Of a DNA stretch of 64,000 nucleotides, positions 1 to 10,808 are shown piece after piece; the first letter of the stretch is position 1, and each line of letters opens with the position of its first letter. The translations under genes and the position numbers were made by a program. Under the pieces are notes generated by a model. It made no database searches. It had not been told where the DNA came from and saw only the letters and a program-made list of their open reading frames with translations. Origin of the DNA: Marsupella aquatica (taxonomy: Eukaryota > Marchantiophyta); contig OZ316897.1 of assembly GCA_973895155.1 (NCBI GenBank), positions 21,204,001 through 21,268,000 on the forward strand. Reading direction: 5' to 3'.

Positions 1-1396
1 ATGGGAAAGTCCGATGCTAGGAGAATGGGAAAGTCCGAAGCAATCAAAATGGGATATGCATTTCAGTGGACGCGATATGTTCAGGTCACCTATCTCTTCC
101 TTTAATTGGGTTTCTACTTTCATTTGGAACTATGAGCTAGGTGCCCATCTCCCTTGACATGTGAACTATTCAAATTTTCTCAACTAATTGGTCACCCATC
201 CCAATTGCTATTCCTCCAACATGAGCTTAACTTTGTGGTTCTTATTCCTTACATTGTACATGCAAGCTTAGCACTTTTGTTGTTTGACTTAGAGTGTTTG
301 GGGATTTTATACACTTGTGAGTTTACTAAGACCCATAATTTGGATCCATTCTTGATCCATTTTTCTCTATCATGAGATTAGATCTTTGCATCAAGTGACC
401 TATTCTAGTTACCCTATTACATTCCCCTAGGAGAAACCAATAGAAATCTGGCAGGGGTCATTCATCGATAGTAAAGCCCTCCTTCATTAGATTTGATATG
501 GGATAATTATGGCTTATTAGTTATGGATGATATTTTGGTCCTTCCAAAGCCTCAGCGTCAATGGCTCCTGATTGTCTCATCTTTTATCAACTATGTTGTT
601 GTTGGACTTGCAACAAAGACTACATGGGACAAGCAACCTCCTTCTAGATGATGAATTTTGGACTTGGCATGTTGAGCATATATTTCCGTAAGGGAACAAT
701 ATGTTGGGTCTTGGAATGAGGCAAAAACAACACTCAAGTCCATTTGCCTCAAGTATGAAGTTATTCATGCATGCAAGAATGATTGCATCTTTTGGGAAGA
801 GTATGTCGGTGCAACCACATACCCCATCTAACACATCAAAACTTTTCATTCTAACACAATCAAAAATTTTCTTTTTGTCATAACCAGTCTTTCCCATACT
901 CCCAGCATCGGACTTTCCCATTCTTCTAGCATCGGACTTTCCCATACTCCCAACATCGGACTTTCCCATTCTTCCAGCATCGGACTTTCCCATTCTTCTA
1001 GCATCGGACTTTCCCATACTCCCAGCATCGGACTTTCCCATTCTCCTAACATCGGACTTTGCCATGTTAGCACAATCGGATATAATATCCGTTATTATTA
1101 ACTACGGAAAGTTTCCGATCAATATTGTAACACACATCATTTTCGTTACAAAAAACATCGGACATATCAATCAAAGTTTCTGTTGAGGGATCCGATGTGT
1201 TTTCTAACGGATATGATCCGTTTTTTAACGCATCGGAAAGGTTCCGTTGTCAATTATATCGGAAATGAAGATATCCGAAGCCGAGAGTATGGCATATTGC
1301 CATTTTTTGATAATCAGAATTTCCGATGCTAAAAGAATCGGACGCCGATTGTTCGCAAAAATTGAGCATCGGAAATCAGCTTAATATGTACTAGTG
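1..1396. mobile_element. Non-autonomous CACTA-like element, right part
   Basis: The sequence ends at 1396 with TACTAGTG, the inverted form of a CACTAGTA terminus. The last 500 bases before it are crowded with TCCGAT/ATCGGA motifs in both orientations, as in subterminal repeats of CACTA elements. The same 24-bp repeat lies in opposite orientation at 1-38 and at 889-1080, so the two sides look like left and right subterminal arrays. The left terminus and its target duplication are outside the window, so the family assignment rests on the right end alone. No transposase coding is seen at 39-888, which is AT-rich and otherwise featureless. The trio following the end is TAG, the presumed target-site copy. 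Confidence 0.55.
889..1080. repeat. 24-bp minisatellite, eight copies
   Basis: Eight consecutive 24-bp units carry the core CTTTCCCATNCTNCNANCAT followed by CGGA. Units alternate between 'atactccca' and 'attcttcta' variants, suggesting a 48-bp higher-order unit. Read on the minus strand it makes an open frame of an eight-residue repeat (MGKSDAxx), which is a by-product of the 24-bp period. The last unit is diverged. Two inverted copies lie at 1-38. Confidence 0.9.
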
Positions 1397-3812
1397 TAGG
1401 GAGAAGGAAGTGGAGACAAAAGGATATTTTGTTGTAAGAAGTAGACTTGTTTGCAAGGGTGCATTTATTAAAATGCATGGATTCAGCACTGCCAAGTATT
1501 ATGATTACAAAAATCAATATGAAGCAGGTTGCACGGTTGGATTCCACGGAAACAAGGGTTCACACAAGACACGGGGAAGCACCTTGCATGCTCGTGCTTT
1601 GTTGGAGTCCATTCTAACCCAAAACGGAGAACCCATGCCGCATCTTCCCTATGGAGGGTCTCACGGGACTGACACGGTTGAGTACAGACTTCCATCTTGT
1701 TTCACGAAGAAAGAGATTTTTGAGGAGATATACTCAAAAATGGAATTAGATGGCTACGTGAAGGTGAGTGAAAACACTATGTATAAACTCTGGAGTGAGT
1801 CCTTCATGAATTTTGACTTTCACAAGGGAAGTGCATTTGCAAAGTGTACACTTTGCACTGAGTTCAAAGATCAGTTGATGCGGGAGAAGAGAAAGAAAGA
1901 GCGTTTAGAGATTGAGGAAAGAAGAGCTCGCCATCTTCGTGAGCAAATGTCTAGGATATATGTTTACTATGCTCATAGGGTTCTTGCGAAGAAGGATCCT
2001 GAGAACTATCTTTGCATTATACATGACAAGATGGACCAGGCCAAGACATGGATCCCTAGGTTGGTCCCCACTCCTAAATCATTGTCTGGTAGTGGTCAAT
2101 CGCTCCCCATTGCGCTCACTGGGATGTTGACCCATGGAAGGGATCCCGGAGTGTATGCTCACTTCAGTTTTACTGGGCTTTGGCCAGGAGATGCAGACTT
2201 CACAGTGACATCATTGGCCAAGTGCCTTAGAGATCTGGAGGATTACAAGGGGGACAAATCTGGAGACCTCCTTGAAGGATTATATTGGGCTGCAACGAGG
2301 CCAATTTTTCAATCTCTTTTGGACTTTGAAGCATTTCTCGCAGGTTACTTAGAACCCAAAAAAGTCTCAATTGCTAGATTTCAAGGAGCTGAAGATGACC
2401 AAGACGACTTTGGTGTTGATCCCAAGGCTACGTCTACCTCTTTCAAACCATTGCCAAGGCACCTGACCTTGCAAATGGATAATTCAGGGAAAGATAACAA
2501 AAACCAGTACATGATGGCATTTTGCAGTGAGCTTGTTAGTAGAGGGGTTTTTGAAACAGTGCAGATGTCGTTTCTCATGGTTGGTCACACCCATGAGGAT
2601 GTCGATGCATTGTTTTCAAAAGTATCCAACCAAGTGAAGTACAAGGAGGTTTCTACCCTCTTGGGGTTGATGGCTGAGGTTTGGGAGTGTGAAAGCATTC
2701 ATCCTGTGCCACGGTTGATCCAAGAGGTTGCAGCTTACAAAAAGTTTTTGAAAACTTTCAAGGTAAAAGATATAGAGGGTCACTCAAAACCAGTGACATT
2801 TCTTTTCTCTATGAGAGATAATGTTCCAATATATCAATACAAAGCACATGTGAAACAACCTTGGTACCCTCCAACCGGAAGGTCCATTTGGAGAACTGAT
2901 TCCAGCACCAATGCTCTCATTTTACCAGAAGGTCAACCATTTGCAAAACCCATCTCCGGGGATGTACGAGGCAAGGTTGAAGAAATCATCCCATTCCTTA
3001 ATCGTTACATTGAGTTTTTGAAGAAGAGCTGTAAGGATGAGACCTCTACAGCATATCGTGAGCGGTTTCCTTTGGTGAAATATTGGGAGATGGTGGTGCA
3101 AGTATTATCTGGGGAGCTTACAATTGAAGGGGAGGCAGAAATACAGTTAGCATTGACATATGAATTCTGGCCAAAAACCAACCACGGAACTGGTTACAAG
3201 GTTAATAGTACAGGAACCTCTGAACCATTGGGGGAGCCTAGTAGTAGTACACAGAATCCACAAATGGTGGAGCTTCAGAATGAGTACCTGGAAGAGATGG
3301 AGGATCAAGCTGCAACATTTGTTGGTGCTCGACACGAGCGAGAACTTGCACGTTGGATTCCTCTGCAGGACATTCAAGAGGGTCACTTTGTATTTCTCCG
3401 TCCAGAGGATGAATGGGAAAGGAAGAATGGGAAAGAACGTTTCTGGTTGGTGAGAGCTTTGGGTGTTGTGGACCCAAACCATGAGGTTCCTTCAGGAGAC
3501 TTGCAATGCAATGAGAATTCTCCTACTAGTACACGGTATGCTCCTATGTTCCAAGTGCAATGGTGGAGGCCTAAACATGGTAAGCATGATGCACCGGATC
3601 ATGTGCGATATTCACGTTGCTTTCAGACCACTAAGACTTGGGAGGTGGATCCTGGGTTTGACAGTGCCACTGAACGTTGGCAATTTGCTAATTCTGCTAT
3701 GTATGGATTCAAGTCACGCTCTAGAGAAGAAAATATAATTGATAGAGGTTTGACCATTCCCAAGAATGTTTTGAAAACACTCAAAACCTACATGGAAGGG
3801 ATTGTTGAGTAA
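1395..3812 (+). CDS. Transposase-like protein (DUF7869-type family), N-terminally cut
   Basis: An open frame of about 805 codons runs from 1395 without an ATG until 1473. No in-frame start lies upstream because the CACTA-like end at 1396 abuts it, so the true N-terminus is probably lost. Numbered from the GTG at 1410, it shows a zinc-ligand pair CTLC (146-149), a charged coiled-coil stretch (155-180), HDKMDQ (205-210), MDNSGKDNKN (356-365) and GHTHEDVD (392-399). Spaced acidic residues of this kind fit an RNase H-fold integrase/transposase core. Large plant and animal families share the D-N-x(3)-N-K-N plus GHTHxDxD pattern. I recognise the family, but its biochemical function is not established to my knowledge. 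A Trp-rich C-terminal region (residues 640-760) resembles a BAH or agenet-like fold only loosely. The frame is intact over 800 codons, so it is either recent or under selection. Confidence 0.7.
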   Translation, partial: CREKEVETKGYFVVRSRLVCKGAFIKMHGFSTAKYYDYKNQYEAGCTVGFHGNKGSHKTRGSTLHARALLESILTQNGEPMPHLPYGGSHGTDTVEYRLPSCFTKKEIFEEIYSKMELDGYVKVSENTMYKLWSESFMNFDFHKGSAFAKCTLCTEFKDQLMREKRKKERLEIEERRARHLREQMSRIYVYYAHRVLAKKDPENYLCIIHDKMDQAKTWIPRLVPTPKSLSGSGQSLPIALTGMLTHGRDPGVYAHFSFTGLWPGDADFTVTSLAKCLRDLEDYKGDKSGDLLEGLYWAATRPIFQSLLDFEAFLAGYLEPKKVSIARFQGAEDDQDDFGVDPKATSTSFKPLPRHLTLQMDNSGKDNKNQYMMAFCSELVSRGVFETVQMSFLMVGHTHEDVDALFSKVSNQVKYKEVSTLLGLMAEVWECESIHPVPRLIQEVAAYKKFLKTFKVKDIEGHSKPVTFLFSMRDNVPIYQYKAHVKQPWYPPTGRSIWRTDSSTNALILPEGQPFAKPISGDVRGKVEEIIPFLNRYIEFLKKSCKDETSTAYRERFPLVKYWEMVVQVLSGELTIEGEAEIQLALTYEFWPKTNHGTGYKVNSTGTSEPLGEPSSSTQNPQMVELQNEYLEEMEDQAATFVGARHERELARWIPLQDIQEGHFVFLRPEDEWERKNGKERFWLVRALGVVDPNHEVPSGDLQCNENSPTSTRYAPMFQVQWWRPKHGKHDAPDHVRYSRCFQTTKTWEVDPGFDSATERWQFANSAMYGFKSRSREENIIDRGLTIPKNVLKTLKTYMEGIVE

Positions 3813-3835
3813 GTCAAATGTTTTTTAGTAGTCAC

Positions 3836-3937
3836 TCTGTCAGAGTGAGGGAGTCTAGTATGTCAATTAGTTTGGAATTAGACATGTCAGAGTGAGGGAG
3901 TCTATGTCAATTAGTTTGGAATCAGACATGTCTTTAG
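3836..3937. repeat. Direct duplication of about 45 bp
   Basis: The phrase 'gtcagagtgagggagtcta' followed by 'tgtcaattagtttggaat' occurs twice in succession just downstream of the transposase-like ORF. The copies differ by a few bases and a short indel. It may lie in the 3' UTR. Confidence 0.75.
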
Positions 3938-4257
3938 TACTTACTGAGTGTTGGTTAGTACTAAGTACTAGTATATCTATTTAAGGAACTAATTATTATA
4001 ATATTTTGGGATACTAGTTTGAATAGGTGGAGGTAATTGGACTTGGATACCTTTATAATTGCTTCAATTAATTATTATATCAATACAGACTATATATTAC
4101 ATGAAGTCTTAATATCCATGATAGGATGTGAGTGCCTCTTAGTACTGTCTAGTAAACCTTAGTTTCAACTCGAGTTGCTTAGAATGTACTAACAAATTAC
4201 TTGTCTGAATGGATATTTAAACTAAACCCTAAGTAGAAGGTTAATTTAGCTAGCTAA

Positions 4258-4372
4258 GGGTAGAGATCATATTGAAGCTTTACTAGTTATATGGGTAGAG
4301 ATCATATTATTTGAAGCTTTACTAGTTATATGGGTAGAGATCATATTGAAGCTTTACTAGACACTTATATTC
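4258..4372. repeat. Tandem repeat of about 43 bp, three copies
   Basis: Three successive copies of 'gggtagagatcatatt' followed by 'gaagctttactagttatat' are present. The middle copy carries a 4-bp insertion and the last is truncated. It lies in AT-rich non-coding DNA. Confidence 0.85.
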
Positions 4373-4437
4373 TATTAGTCAAATTGAATCAATGTAAGTA
4401 AATTCTACTTCTTATCCAACATATTTTACATTATTAT

Positions 4438-4600
4438 CACCCAAATGTTTTTCTTTAGAATCCAAATTAATATTTCATTTTCTCCTATGTACAATCTTGA
4501 TCCCCCAAATGTACAACATCTGGTGCCCAAATGTACAACTCCCACTGCCCAAATGTACAATTCTTGTGCCCAAATATATATTTTTTGGTGCCTAAATGTC
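4438..4600. repeat. Degenerate short tandem repeat (CCCAAATGTACAA)
   Basis: The 13-bp motif CCCAAATGTACAA and close variants recur about six times at irregular 18-25 bp spacing. The repeat explains the low-complexity open frames here on both strands, which I do not regard as genes. Confidence 0.7.
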
Positions 4601-4871
4601 CAAAGATCAAAGAATTTTCCAGTTTTAATGAATAGACTGATATATGTTAATAAATGCCAAACTTTGGAAATGCAAAGTGGAAGCTTGGATGGACGCAAAT
4701 GTTTGACATTGCTAGGATGGACTCAAGAACTTTACACTGTCAGAATACTCTCTCAGCCTTCTAGTGTCATGATACGTGATAATCAAGAGAGTCAAACTCG
4801 TTCAGTTGAATGGGAACAGAGGCCACTGCATGGCAGACTACTAGAGGAATCCACACTTTCCAAACATTCTA

Positions 4872-5130
4872 TTAGTGGTCAAATGCAGGGTTCCATGTCA
4901 TTTTTTGAACAAAAGTGTAAAAACACTCTGTAAGTAAACCAACATGTAGTCTATATCCAGTTTCCACATCTTGGAAAAATGAATAGAAAGCTTTGATGGA
5001 CCTAGGGGTTTGTCCTGTATATCCTATGGACTGCATGAAGTCCTCAGCCAATTTACACTCAAAGAAAAGATGACCAGTTGTTTTGGACATTAAAGAGGTT
5101 TCATTTTTGAGAAAGATGCCTCAAGTAATT
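4872..5130 (-). pseudogene. Relic of a LINE reverse-transcriptase C-terminus
   Basis: The minus-strand frame has KTTGHLFFECKLAEDF. This matches the zinc-binding zf-RVT motif (pattern E-T-x(2)-H-L-F-F-x-C-x(2)-A) found after the reverse transcriptase of plant L1-type LINEs. The upstream Cys pair is not recognisable and stops interrupt the flanking frames out to about 5440. A similar but intact motif occurs in the LINE at 34.2-36.0 kb, so this is probably an old copy of the same superfamily. Only this short piece supports the call. Confidence 0.4.
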
Positions 5131-6530
5131 TTTCTAGACATCCTGGCCAATTATAAACCGCTGGTTTTTGGTATACTTGTGCCATTATTTGGACAATTTT
5201 TGGAACTCAAATTTTGCCAACACTTTCTCTAATGTCCAATCATTATCCAACTACATTTTAGATTTTTCTGAGATCATTTGTTCCGTTTCAGACAAGCATG
5301 ACAATGGTCAAATATTGAAAACAAATTGCCAAAGGAAGTTTCACTTTTGTGAAGAATACCCTCACTGGTTTGGACATAAACAACTTAGAATGCGTAAAGT
5401 AATTGAAAATGGATACCTCCAACCAAATAGAGTCTTAGTCCATTTACAGGTCACATTTGCATCCAACCTATGAAAGCGTCCTCTGAGCATTGTAGACTTC
5501 TTGTGTCAGTCCGTCATAGTTTTGGAAACCCATCGAGACTTCAGAACAACCACTAAATAACAGATGGAAATGGGGTCTTTCCCTTTCCATTTCTTCCCTT
5601 TTCATTGAGTCCTTTGCCTTTGGTACACGTCTCTTCCTAGTTTGGCCTTTTTGTTTTTTGACATTGTGATATATAACTAACCACTGTTCAATAGGGCATC
5701 TCAAAGCTTCAAAGTTGCAGAGATGACTTTTGGTCTTAACTTTTTCACATGGTTGTGTAAATTTTGTTTGTTTGTTTGTTTTTGTACTAGTCTCTCCTCT
5801 CCAGTGACTTATGGTCATGGCATATGACCTATCATTAAGGCAAAAAGTTATGAATGATGACTTTGGTAGTTCATAAAGTTTTCTGTATGCAAGGTTAAGT
5901 ACTGAGTTAAGGGTGGCTTTACAAGAACTTGGGGCAGCAATTCCTTTTTTTCTAAGTGAAAGATGCAATCCTAACCATTCATATGGGAACTGGCCACGCT
6001 TCACTTTACATGAAGTTGGGGGCACAATCAAGCAAAAGCATTACCGAACCTAGTCATTTGTCAATGGGCCCCTTGTGGGTCCCATTTTTTGCTGATGTGT
6101 GCAAGCTTTTCGTCTAAGTGCTCCAGGCAGCTTCTTTTCATGGAATTGCATTGATTATTTTCAGACCTGACACATTTTGGCTCAGGCATTTCAACTTTTG
6201 TGTAAAGAAATGGTCATCAGCTTTGCCTTGGAGACTGAATGGCCCCCACCTTCTTATAAAGCCCCCCTAAGGTTCCGGATAGATGTCCATCAATTTGAAG
6301 CTTTGAAACATCCTTTTTGGGTCAGCCCCTTCAGGTCTCCTCCTGGTTTGTGTTGTACTGGTTCAACTTTTTTGTTCTTTGGTTATTTATAACCACTAGA
6401 ATAGATGAAATATAATTACTAGACTTGATAACAAAAGGATGGAGAATGGAGAAAATATTGGCCAAGTAGGGTGACCCCTAGTGGGTCCCACATTCCCACT
6501 CACCCGTTCCCAGCACGGCCAGTGAGGATT
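5131..6530. other. No convincing gene
   Basis: I see no supported feature. A 187-codon minus-strand frame (5468-6031) has no recognisable domain, is Lys/Thr/Ser-rich and lies in DNA of even composition. It could be decayed transposon sequence. 6420-6530 begins the more GC-rich upstream region of the LEA-like gene. Confidence 0.4.
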
Positions 6531-6538
6531 GCTTCAGA

Positions 6539-6594
6539 CACGTGTTTTGTTTCCTGCTCGTTTCCACTCGACTCTCCCTAGAAGCGACGCGTGG
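6539..6594 (+). promoter_or_regulatory. G-box/ABRE plus CE3-like element
   Basis: ACACGTGT (G-box/ABRE core CACGTG at 6539-6544) is followed 42 bp later by GACGCGTGG (6586-6594), which resembles the coupling element CE3 (ACGCGTG). This pairing is established in ABA-responsive promoters of LEA genes. Here it lies about 260-310 bp before the start codon of a LEA-like gene. Function is inferred. Confidence 0.4.
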
Positions 6595-6852
6595 TGCCAC
6601 CTGTTTGTTACCCCCTTTGCTTCGTCAGTCGTTCTTATACTGAGCTAGAAAACGGTCTTCGCAATCCCCCTCGAGGAGTTCAGCCGGAATTCAGGTCAAT
6701 ACTTATCGGCTCGAATCCAAGGAATTCACTCGATTTCAGCCCACATTCACCTCTCCTTTGCATCGACAGTCACTCAGCTCAAATTCAGCTTCTCTGCATT
6801 GATAATCGAAGAGCGGTTCTGAAACTGTGGTATTGGAAGGAGAATCGTCACC

Positions 6853-8375
6853 ATGGCGAGAAGGTCGCAATATGTGTTCCTGGCAGTGCTGTTTGTCGTA
6901 GCAGTTGCTAGCGCAGCTCTGGTATGCGCGGACGAGGCTGCTCCTACCATCGCGGAGCAGGCACAGGCCACGAAGGAGAGCGCCAAGGGGCAGGCCGAGT
7001 CTACGAAGGCGACCGCGACGGACGAGGTTGCTCCCACGATCAAGGAGAAGATCGGGGCCGCGACGGATGCAGGCAAGAAAGAGGCTGCACAGTTGGGGGA
7101 GACCGTCCAGTCATGGAGGGAATGGGCGATGAAGTATGTATCCATTTGAATCTGGCTTCCAAAGTGTATGCAAACATTGCTGATGAGAGTTCCGGACCTT
7201 GTGACTTAAGTTTAGATTATAGTGTAGAATGTTTGTATCGTTTGTGCACTAATATACAAAGATATGGTAAGGAAGTTAGTTCTTATCTGGATAAGAACAT
7301 ATGGTGATGTTGGCCGGGGTGATTTGGACTCATGATCTAGGGAACTGTAAGAAGTCCCCGGTTTTTTGGACCCAGTTTTAGGAACAATTAATCCTATGGT
7401 TCGAGGGGACTGATCCGGTAGACTGCGCTGTGGGTGAAGGAAGGGCCTGCTTGGGTTTTGTTTGGGCGGAATGAACATGATGTGCTCATTCCAAAGATGC
7501 TCATCCATGATGTGCTAATTCCATAGCGCAGTCTACCGGATATCAAAGTTCAGATGTGCTCATTCCTAAGACGGGTCTGTTACTATTATAAACTGTACAT
7601 CAGGCCAAGGAGAGATGCTGACAACTGAGCTCGGAGTTATAGGAGAATTGGAAAGTTTTTAGCTTTTGTGATCCCACCGAATAGAGCCGGAGAGTCATAA
7701 GCTAAGAGACTCTATTTGCTATCCTAAGAAGACTTGTGAGCACATACATGTAAACTTGGTGGAGGACGGAAGTACTAATCCTCAGTTACGTGCATCGACG
7801 GCCATTTTTGTAGGCGTGCTGGAGAGTTTACTGGAAAAGGGAAGGCGACAGTTGATGACACTACTGCGTCGGCAAAAGGTTATGCTAGCAAGGGTGCTGA
7901 GTCTGTTGATTCGTCCAAGGCCCAAACTCAAGAGTCAGCATCAGGTAAGAACTTTCATATTTACTTCAGTTGAACCTGAGTGCTTTGGTAGTCTGAACTT
8001 CTGGAGATTGGAATTCAACATAATTACGACGTCATCCCTGATAACTAAACTATTATGGTCATTGGGAGAAGGATCATTTCGAAGGATTAGTTGTGTGTCG
8101 GCTTAGTAGCCAAGATATGTGCAAGTGTCTACTTTAAGCCACATCAAAGTTCTCACGATTGTTGTCGAAACATGACTGCGTTTGTCTCTCCTCCGCATCA
8201 CTGCTGACAATGACGATGACGGCTACTGTGATCAATTTCAGGGATGTATGGCAAGTGGAGCAACTGGGCGAAAGAAACAGCAGGAAAGTACAAGCCCAAG
8301 AAAAATCCAGCAGCTGACGCTGCAGCATATATCAACAAGAAAACCAGCGATGCAAAAGCAAATGAAGAGTTGTAA
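6853..8375 (+). CDS. Secreted LEA-like Ala/Lys/Glu-rich protein, three exons
   Basis: Three exons join cleanly: 6853-7133 (donor AA|GTATGT), 7814-7944 (acceptor TGTAG|GC, donor CAG|GTAAGA) and 8242-8375 (acceptor TTTCAG|GG, stop TAA at 8373). Together they give 546 nt and 181 residues, with matching phases at both junctions. The start ATG sits in CACCATGGCG, a good plant context. Residues 1-26 form a signal peptide (MARRSQYVFLAVLFVVAVAS, then cleavage near VCA|DE). The mature part is rich in Ala, Lys, Glu, Thr and Gly with amphipathic repeats such as AKESAKGQAESTK, typical of LEA/dehydration-type disordered helices. A short aromatic motif (MYGKWSNWAKETAGKYKPKK) opens exon 3. Entry to the secretory pathway is predicted, and the protective role is an inference from composition. 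The upstream G-box fits stress or ABA control. A possible poly(A) signal lies at 8702. Confidence 0.8.
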
Positions 8376-8701
8376 ACATGTCACTCTCAGCGATAAATGT
8401 CACGATCGTGAACTGACATGGTTCTTTGACGTGCGGATGTTGCGGAGTTTGTGAAACTTATCCTGTCTACCAGTCAGAATTGGCTTGATAGGGTGAGACT
8501 CATTCGAGAATGTGAAGCTCTCATCAACAAAGAATGAAACAGGTTATGATTTCAGCCTCTATGCTGCCAACCGTGGTTACATAGAGTTATGTTGAAGCAG
8601 ACGATGCGTTGGGCCTCAACGAAAGCAGATTGGAGTAGTTCTGTACATATAAAACTTCCCTGGTTTTTATGATTATTCTCTACCTTGTACTCGAAACAAT
8701 C

Positions 8702-8707
8702 AATAAA
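8702..8707 (+). terminator. Candidate poly(A) signal AATAAA
   Basis: AATAAA occurs about 330 bp after the stop codon of the LEA-like gene, within 'caataaaatatattg'. It is the only canonical hexamer in this interval. Plant poly(A) signals are loose, so the call is tentative. Confidence 0.3.
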
Positions 8708-9810
8708 ATATATTGACCTGAAAGTTCCATCGACATGGAAATCTCCTACTGCCGACTATTCTTTGGTATATTTAGGTCCATGCTATAATCGATTGTTTCC
8801 GTCGTAGCGAATTGAAGCAAGTCTAGTGAATGCGGTTATCAGACTAACCTAGTACGTGTAGAAGTAAGTTCAAACGCCTTTGATATTGGGTTTTCGAACG
8901 GGATAAAGCTCCAAATTCATGAATCCAATTGATCATCTTGCTAGGCGAGGTGAAGAAATGATTACAAAGACCTCGTTACGTGACTCATGGGCTTTGAGCT
9001 CTAGAGCTATATACGTGGCGAGTTAATTCCAGAACTTATTCGTCACGAGGCGAGCTACGAGATTATATTGTTTTGTCCCTCGAAATAATGGATAGGCATC
9101 TATCCTGACTCTTCCAACAGGTCGACATGCGACATTCATGCGTTCCTCGGCAACTGTCTGTGGACATTGGCCCCTAGGGCAAACCTATTACTCTACAGAA
9201 ATTTCTGAACTTTGATATGGATACGGATCGTGTCTATAATATCTTCTCAGAATCAAATCGCTTACTCGCTTAACTAACGGGGTGGATTCGTCCTAAATTT
9301 TGTCCCAATCGTAGTCGTTTTTTAATTGTATGTACCTCTAGTAACAGTAAAAAGCGTTTTGCCACACTTTGTGCTAATCCCTGCGATTTCCGGAGGCAGG
9401 TATTAAATCGCCCCTATTTGGTGTTTTGTTTCGACCCTATCACACCGCAGTGGATAAGTTTCGTAGCTCGTCTCATTTTCTTCTTTTAGTATTCCGATTT
9501 TCAACAACTCCCACCGTCCCTTACTTTTTTTGGCAACAAATAACAGCATTAAAAGCCATTTTGTGTAGAGCAGCTGAGAGTTGCACCATCGGAAATCTCA
9601 TCTTATGCGGCACGTCATTAGGGTTCGAATTTTTCTGGAAAGAAAAGTTGTTCCTACCGCAATGCATTATCAGTGACAGTATATGAAGAGTCGTTCATGA
9701 TCATTCTGTAAAGTTACAGCAGCTCATGATATCATCCCCTACAACACCTTTGCACAGCTTCATTTTCTACAGCCGCGAACCTAATTAATTCTCGCCCTCT
9801 AGAGTGCAAG
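8708..9810. other. Intergenic DNA, no feature recognised
   Basis: No frame over 90 codons has recognisable content, and I see no repeats, termini or RNA genes. Confidence 0.4.
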
Positions 9811-9950
9811 GTATTTCATACTAGTCCTTGATGAGACAGGGAGAGGAAGCGGATCCCAAATCGAGGAAGGCAAGACAAGTTTCGAACTCACTAGTAATGA
9901 CGATAAGCAGCGCGTGAAAGGATTATTTGCTTGGAAAGCCACGGGCAAAG
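9811..9950 (+). other. Possible coding exon, unknown
   Basis: An open frame begins after a TAG near 9802 and reads through ...SFELTSNDDKQRVKGLFAW... to a donor-like AAAG|GTACTA at 9951. Codon use looks gene-like, but no matching neighbouring exon was found. It could be an exon relic or chance. Confidence 0.15.
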
Positions 9951-10432
9951 GTACTACTGTCCCTTTTGACAATCTTCGTCATGTACACAATACAATATAA
10001 CTATGAACATTAGCCCCAAAACTCCTGGGATCTTTTGATGACGACGATTTGGCTTTCTGCGGGAGACAGGACGTGTAGTCTTTACCTTTTGTCTCTGCCA
10101 ACCAGAAGCAACTTTACTCTTAATTGCAGTGTGCGTTGGGGAGTTGTAGGAAACTGTGGCAGCTGTTACCCCACTTGTTACACAATTGTCTGGTTCTTAT
10201 GTTTTGCGGGAGAGACTCTTAAGAACGGAGATTACTGGGACTTGATCGTCTTCACTGGGGTTGCTATGTTGTTATATCGCATTTGTCGTGGTGAGGATTG
10301 GAGACAGGATGGAAGTTCATGAGTACTGGAATGAGGGGAATTTTCTGAGCAGGGGTTGGGACGACAACTTGAAGTGATTGCCGATATTTGCCGAGACACA
10401 CCAAATTTATCTGGGGATTGGCGCTGGTTTAG

Positions 10433-10650
10433 GATTCTGCACTAATATAGTGCACGACATCCTCGTCTTGGCTTTCCATTTGACAAAGCAATACAGGGTC
10501 TAATTAGTGCATTATCTTGAGTACGGACATATGATCGGAGATTCTGCACTAATATAGTGCACGACATCCTCGTCTTGGCTTTCCATTTGACAAAGCAATA
10601 CAGGGTCTAATTAGTGCATTATCTTGAGTACCGACATATGATCGGAGATT
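10433..10650. repeat. Tandem duplication of 107 bp
   Basis: Two successive copies start at 'gattctgcactaatatagtg' (10433 and 10540) and are identical except for 'gtacggac' versus 'gtaccgac'. The unit begins with a short palindrome (gcactaatatagtgc). The duplication is recent. Confidence 0.95.
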
Positions 10651-10715
10651 AAAAAGAGGCAGGAGCTGCAATGCTAAGAAAGGACTTTGCTATCACAATA
10701 GACGTTGCTTTCCAG

Positions 10716-10808
10716 GTTTGGTGATTGTGGCTGTATGTTTGCTCAAACTGTCCTGGCTTGGATATTGTCATGAATTTGAGCAAACATACAGCCACACAAT
10801 CACCAAAC
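10716..10808. ncRNA. Near-perfect hairpin, miRNA/foldback-like
   Basis: The arm 10716-10747 pairs with 10775-10808 over 32 bp, interrupted only by a 2-nt bulge, across a 27-nt loop. Length and loop fit a plant miRNA-type precursor or a short foldback/MITE. No known miRNA was recognised from memory. Such long near-perfect pairing is more typical of young hairpins or inverted duplications than of conserved miRNA genes. Confidence 0.4.

Noticed and set aside
577-1065. 162-codon minus frame with MGKSDA repeats
   Set aside because: The repeat is a direct consequence of a 24-bp minisatellite inside a transposon end. The non-repeat part has no domain.
5468-6031. 187-codon minus frame
   Set aside because: No recognisable domain, no supporting neighbour exons, and composition like the surrounding non-coding DNA.
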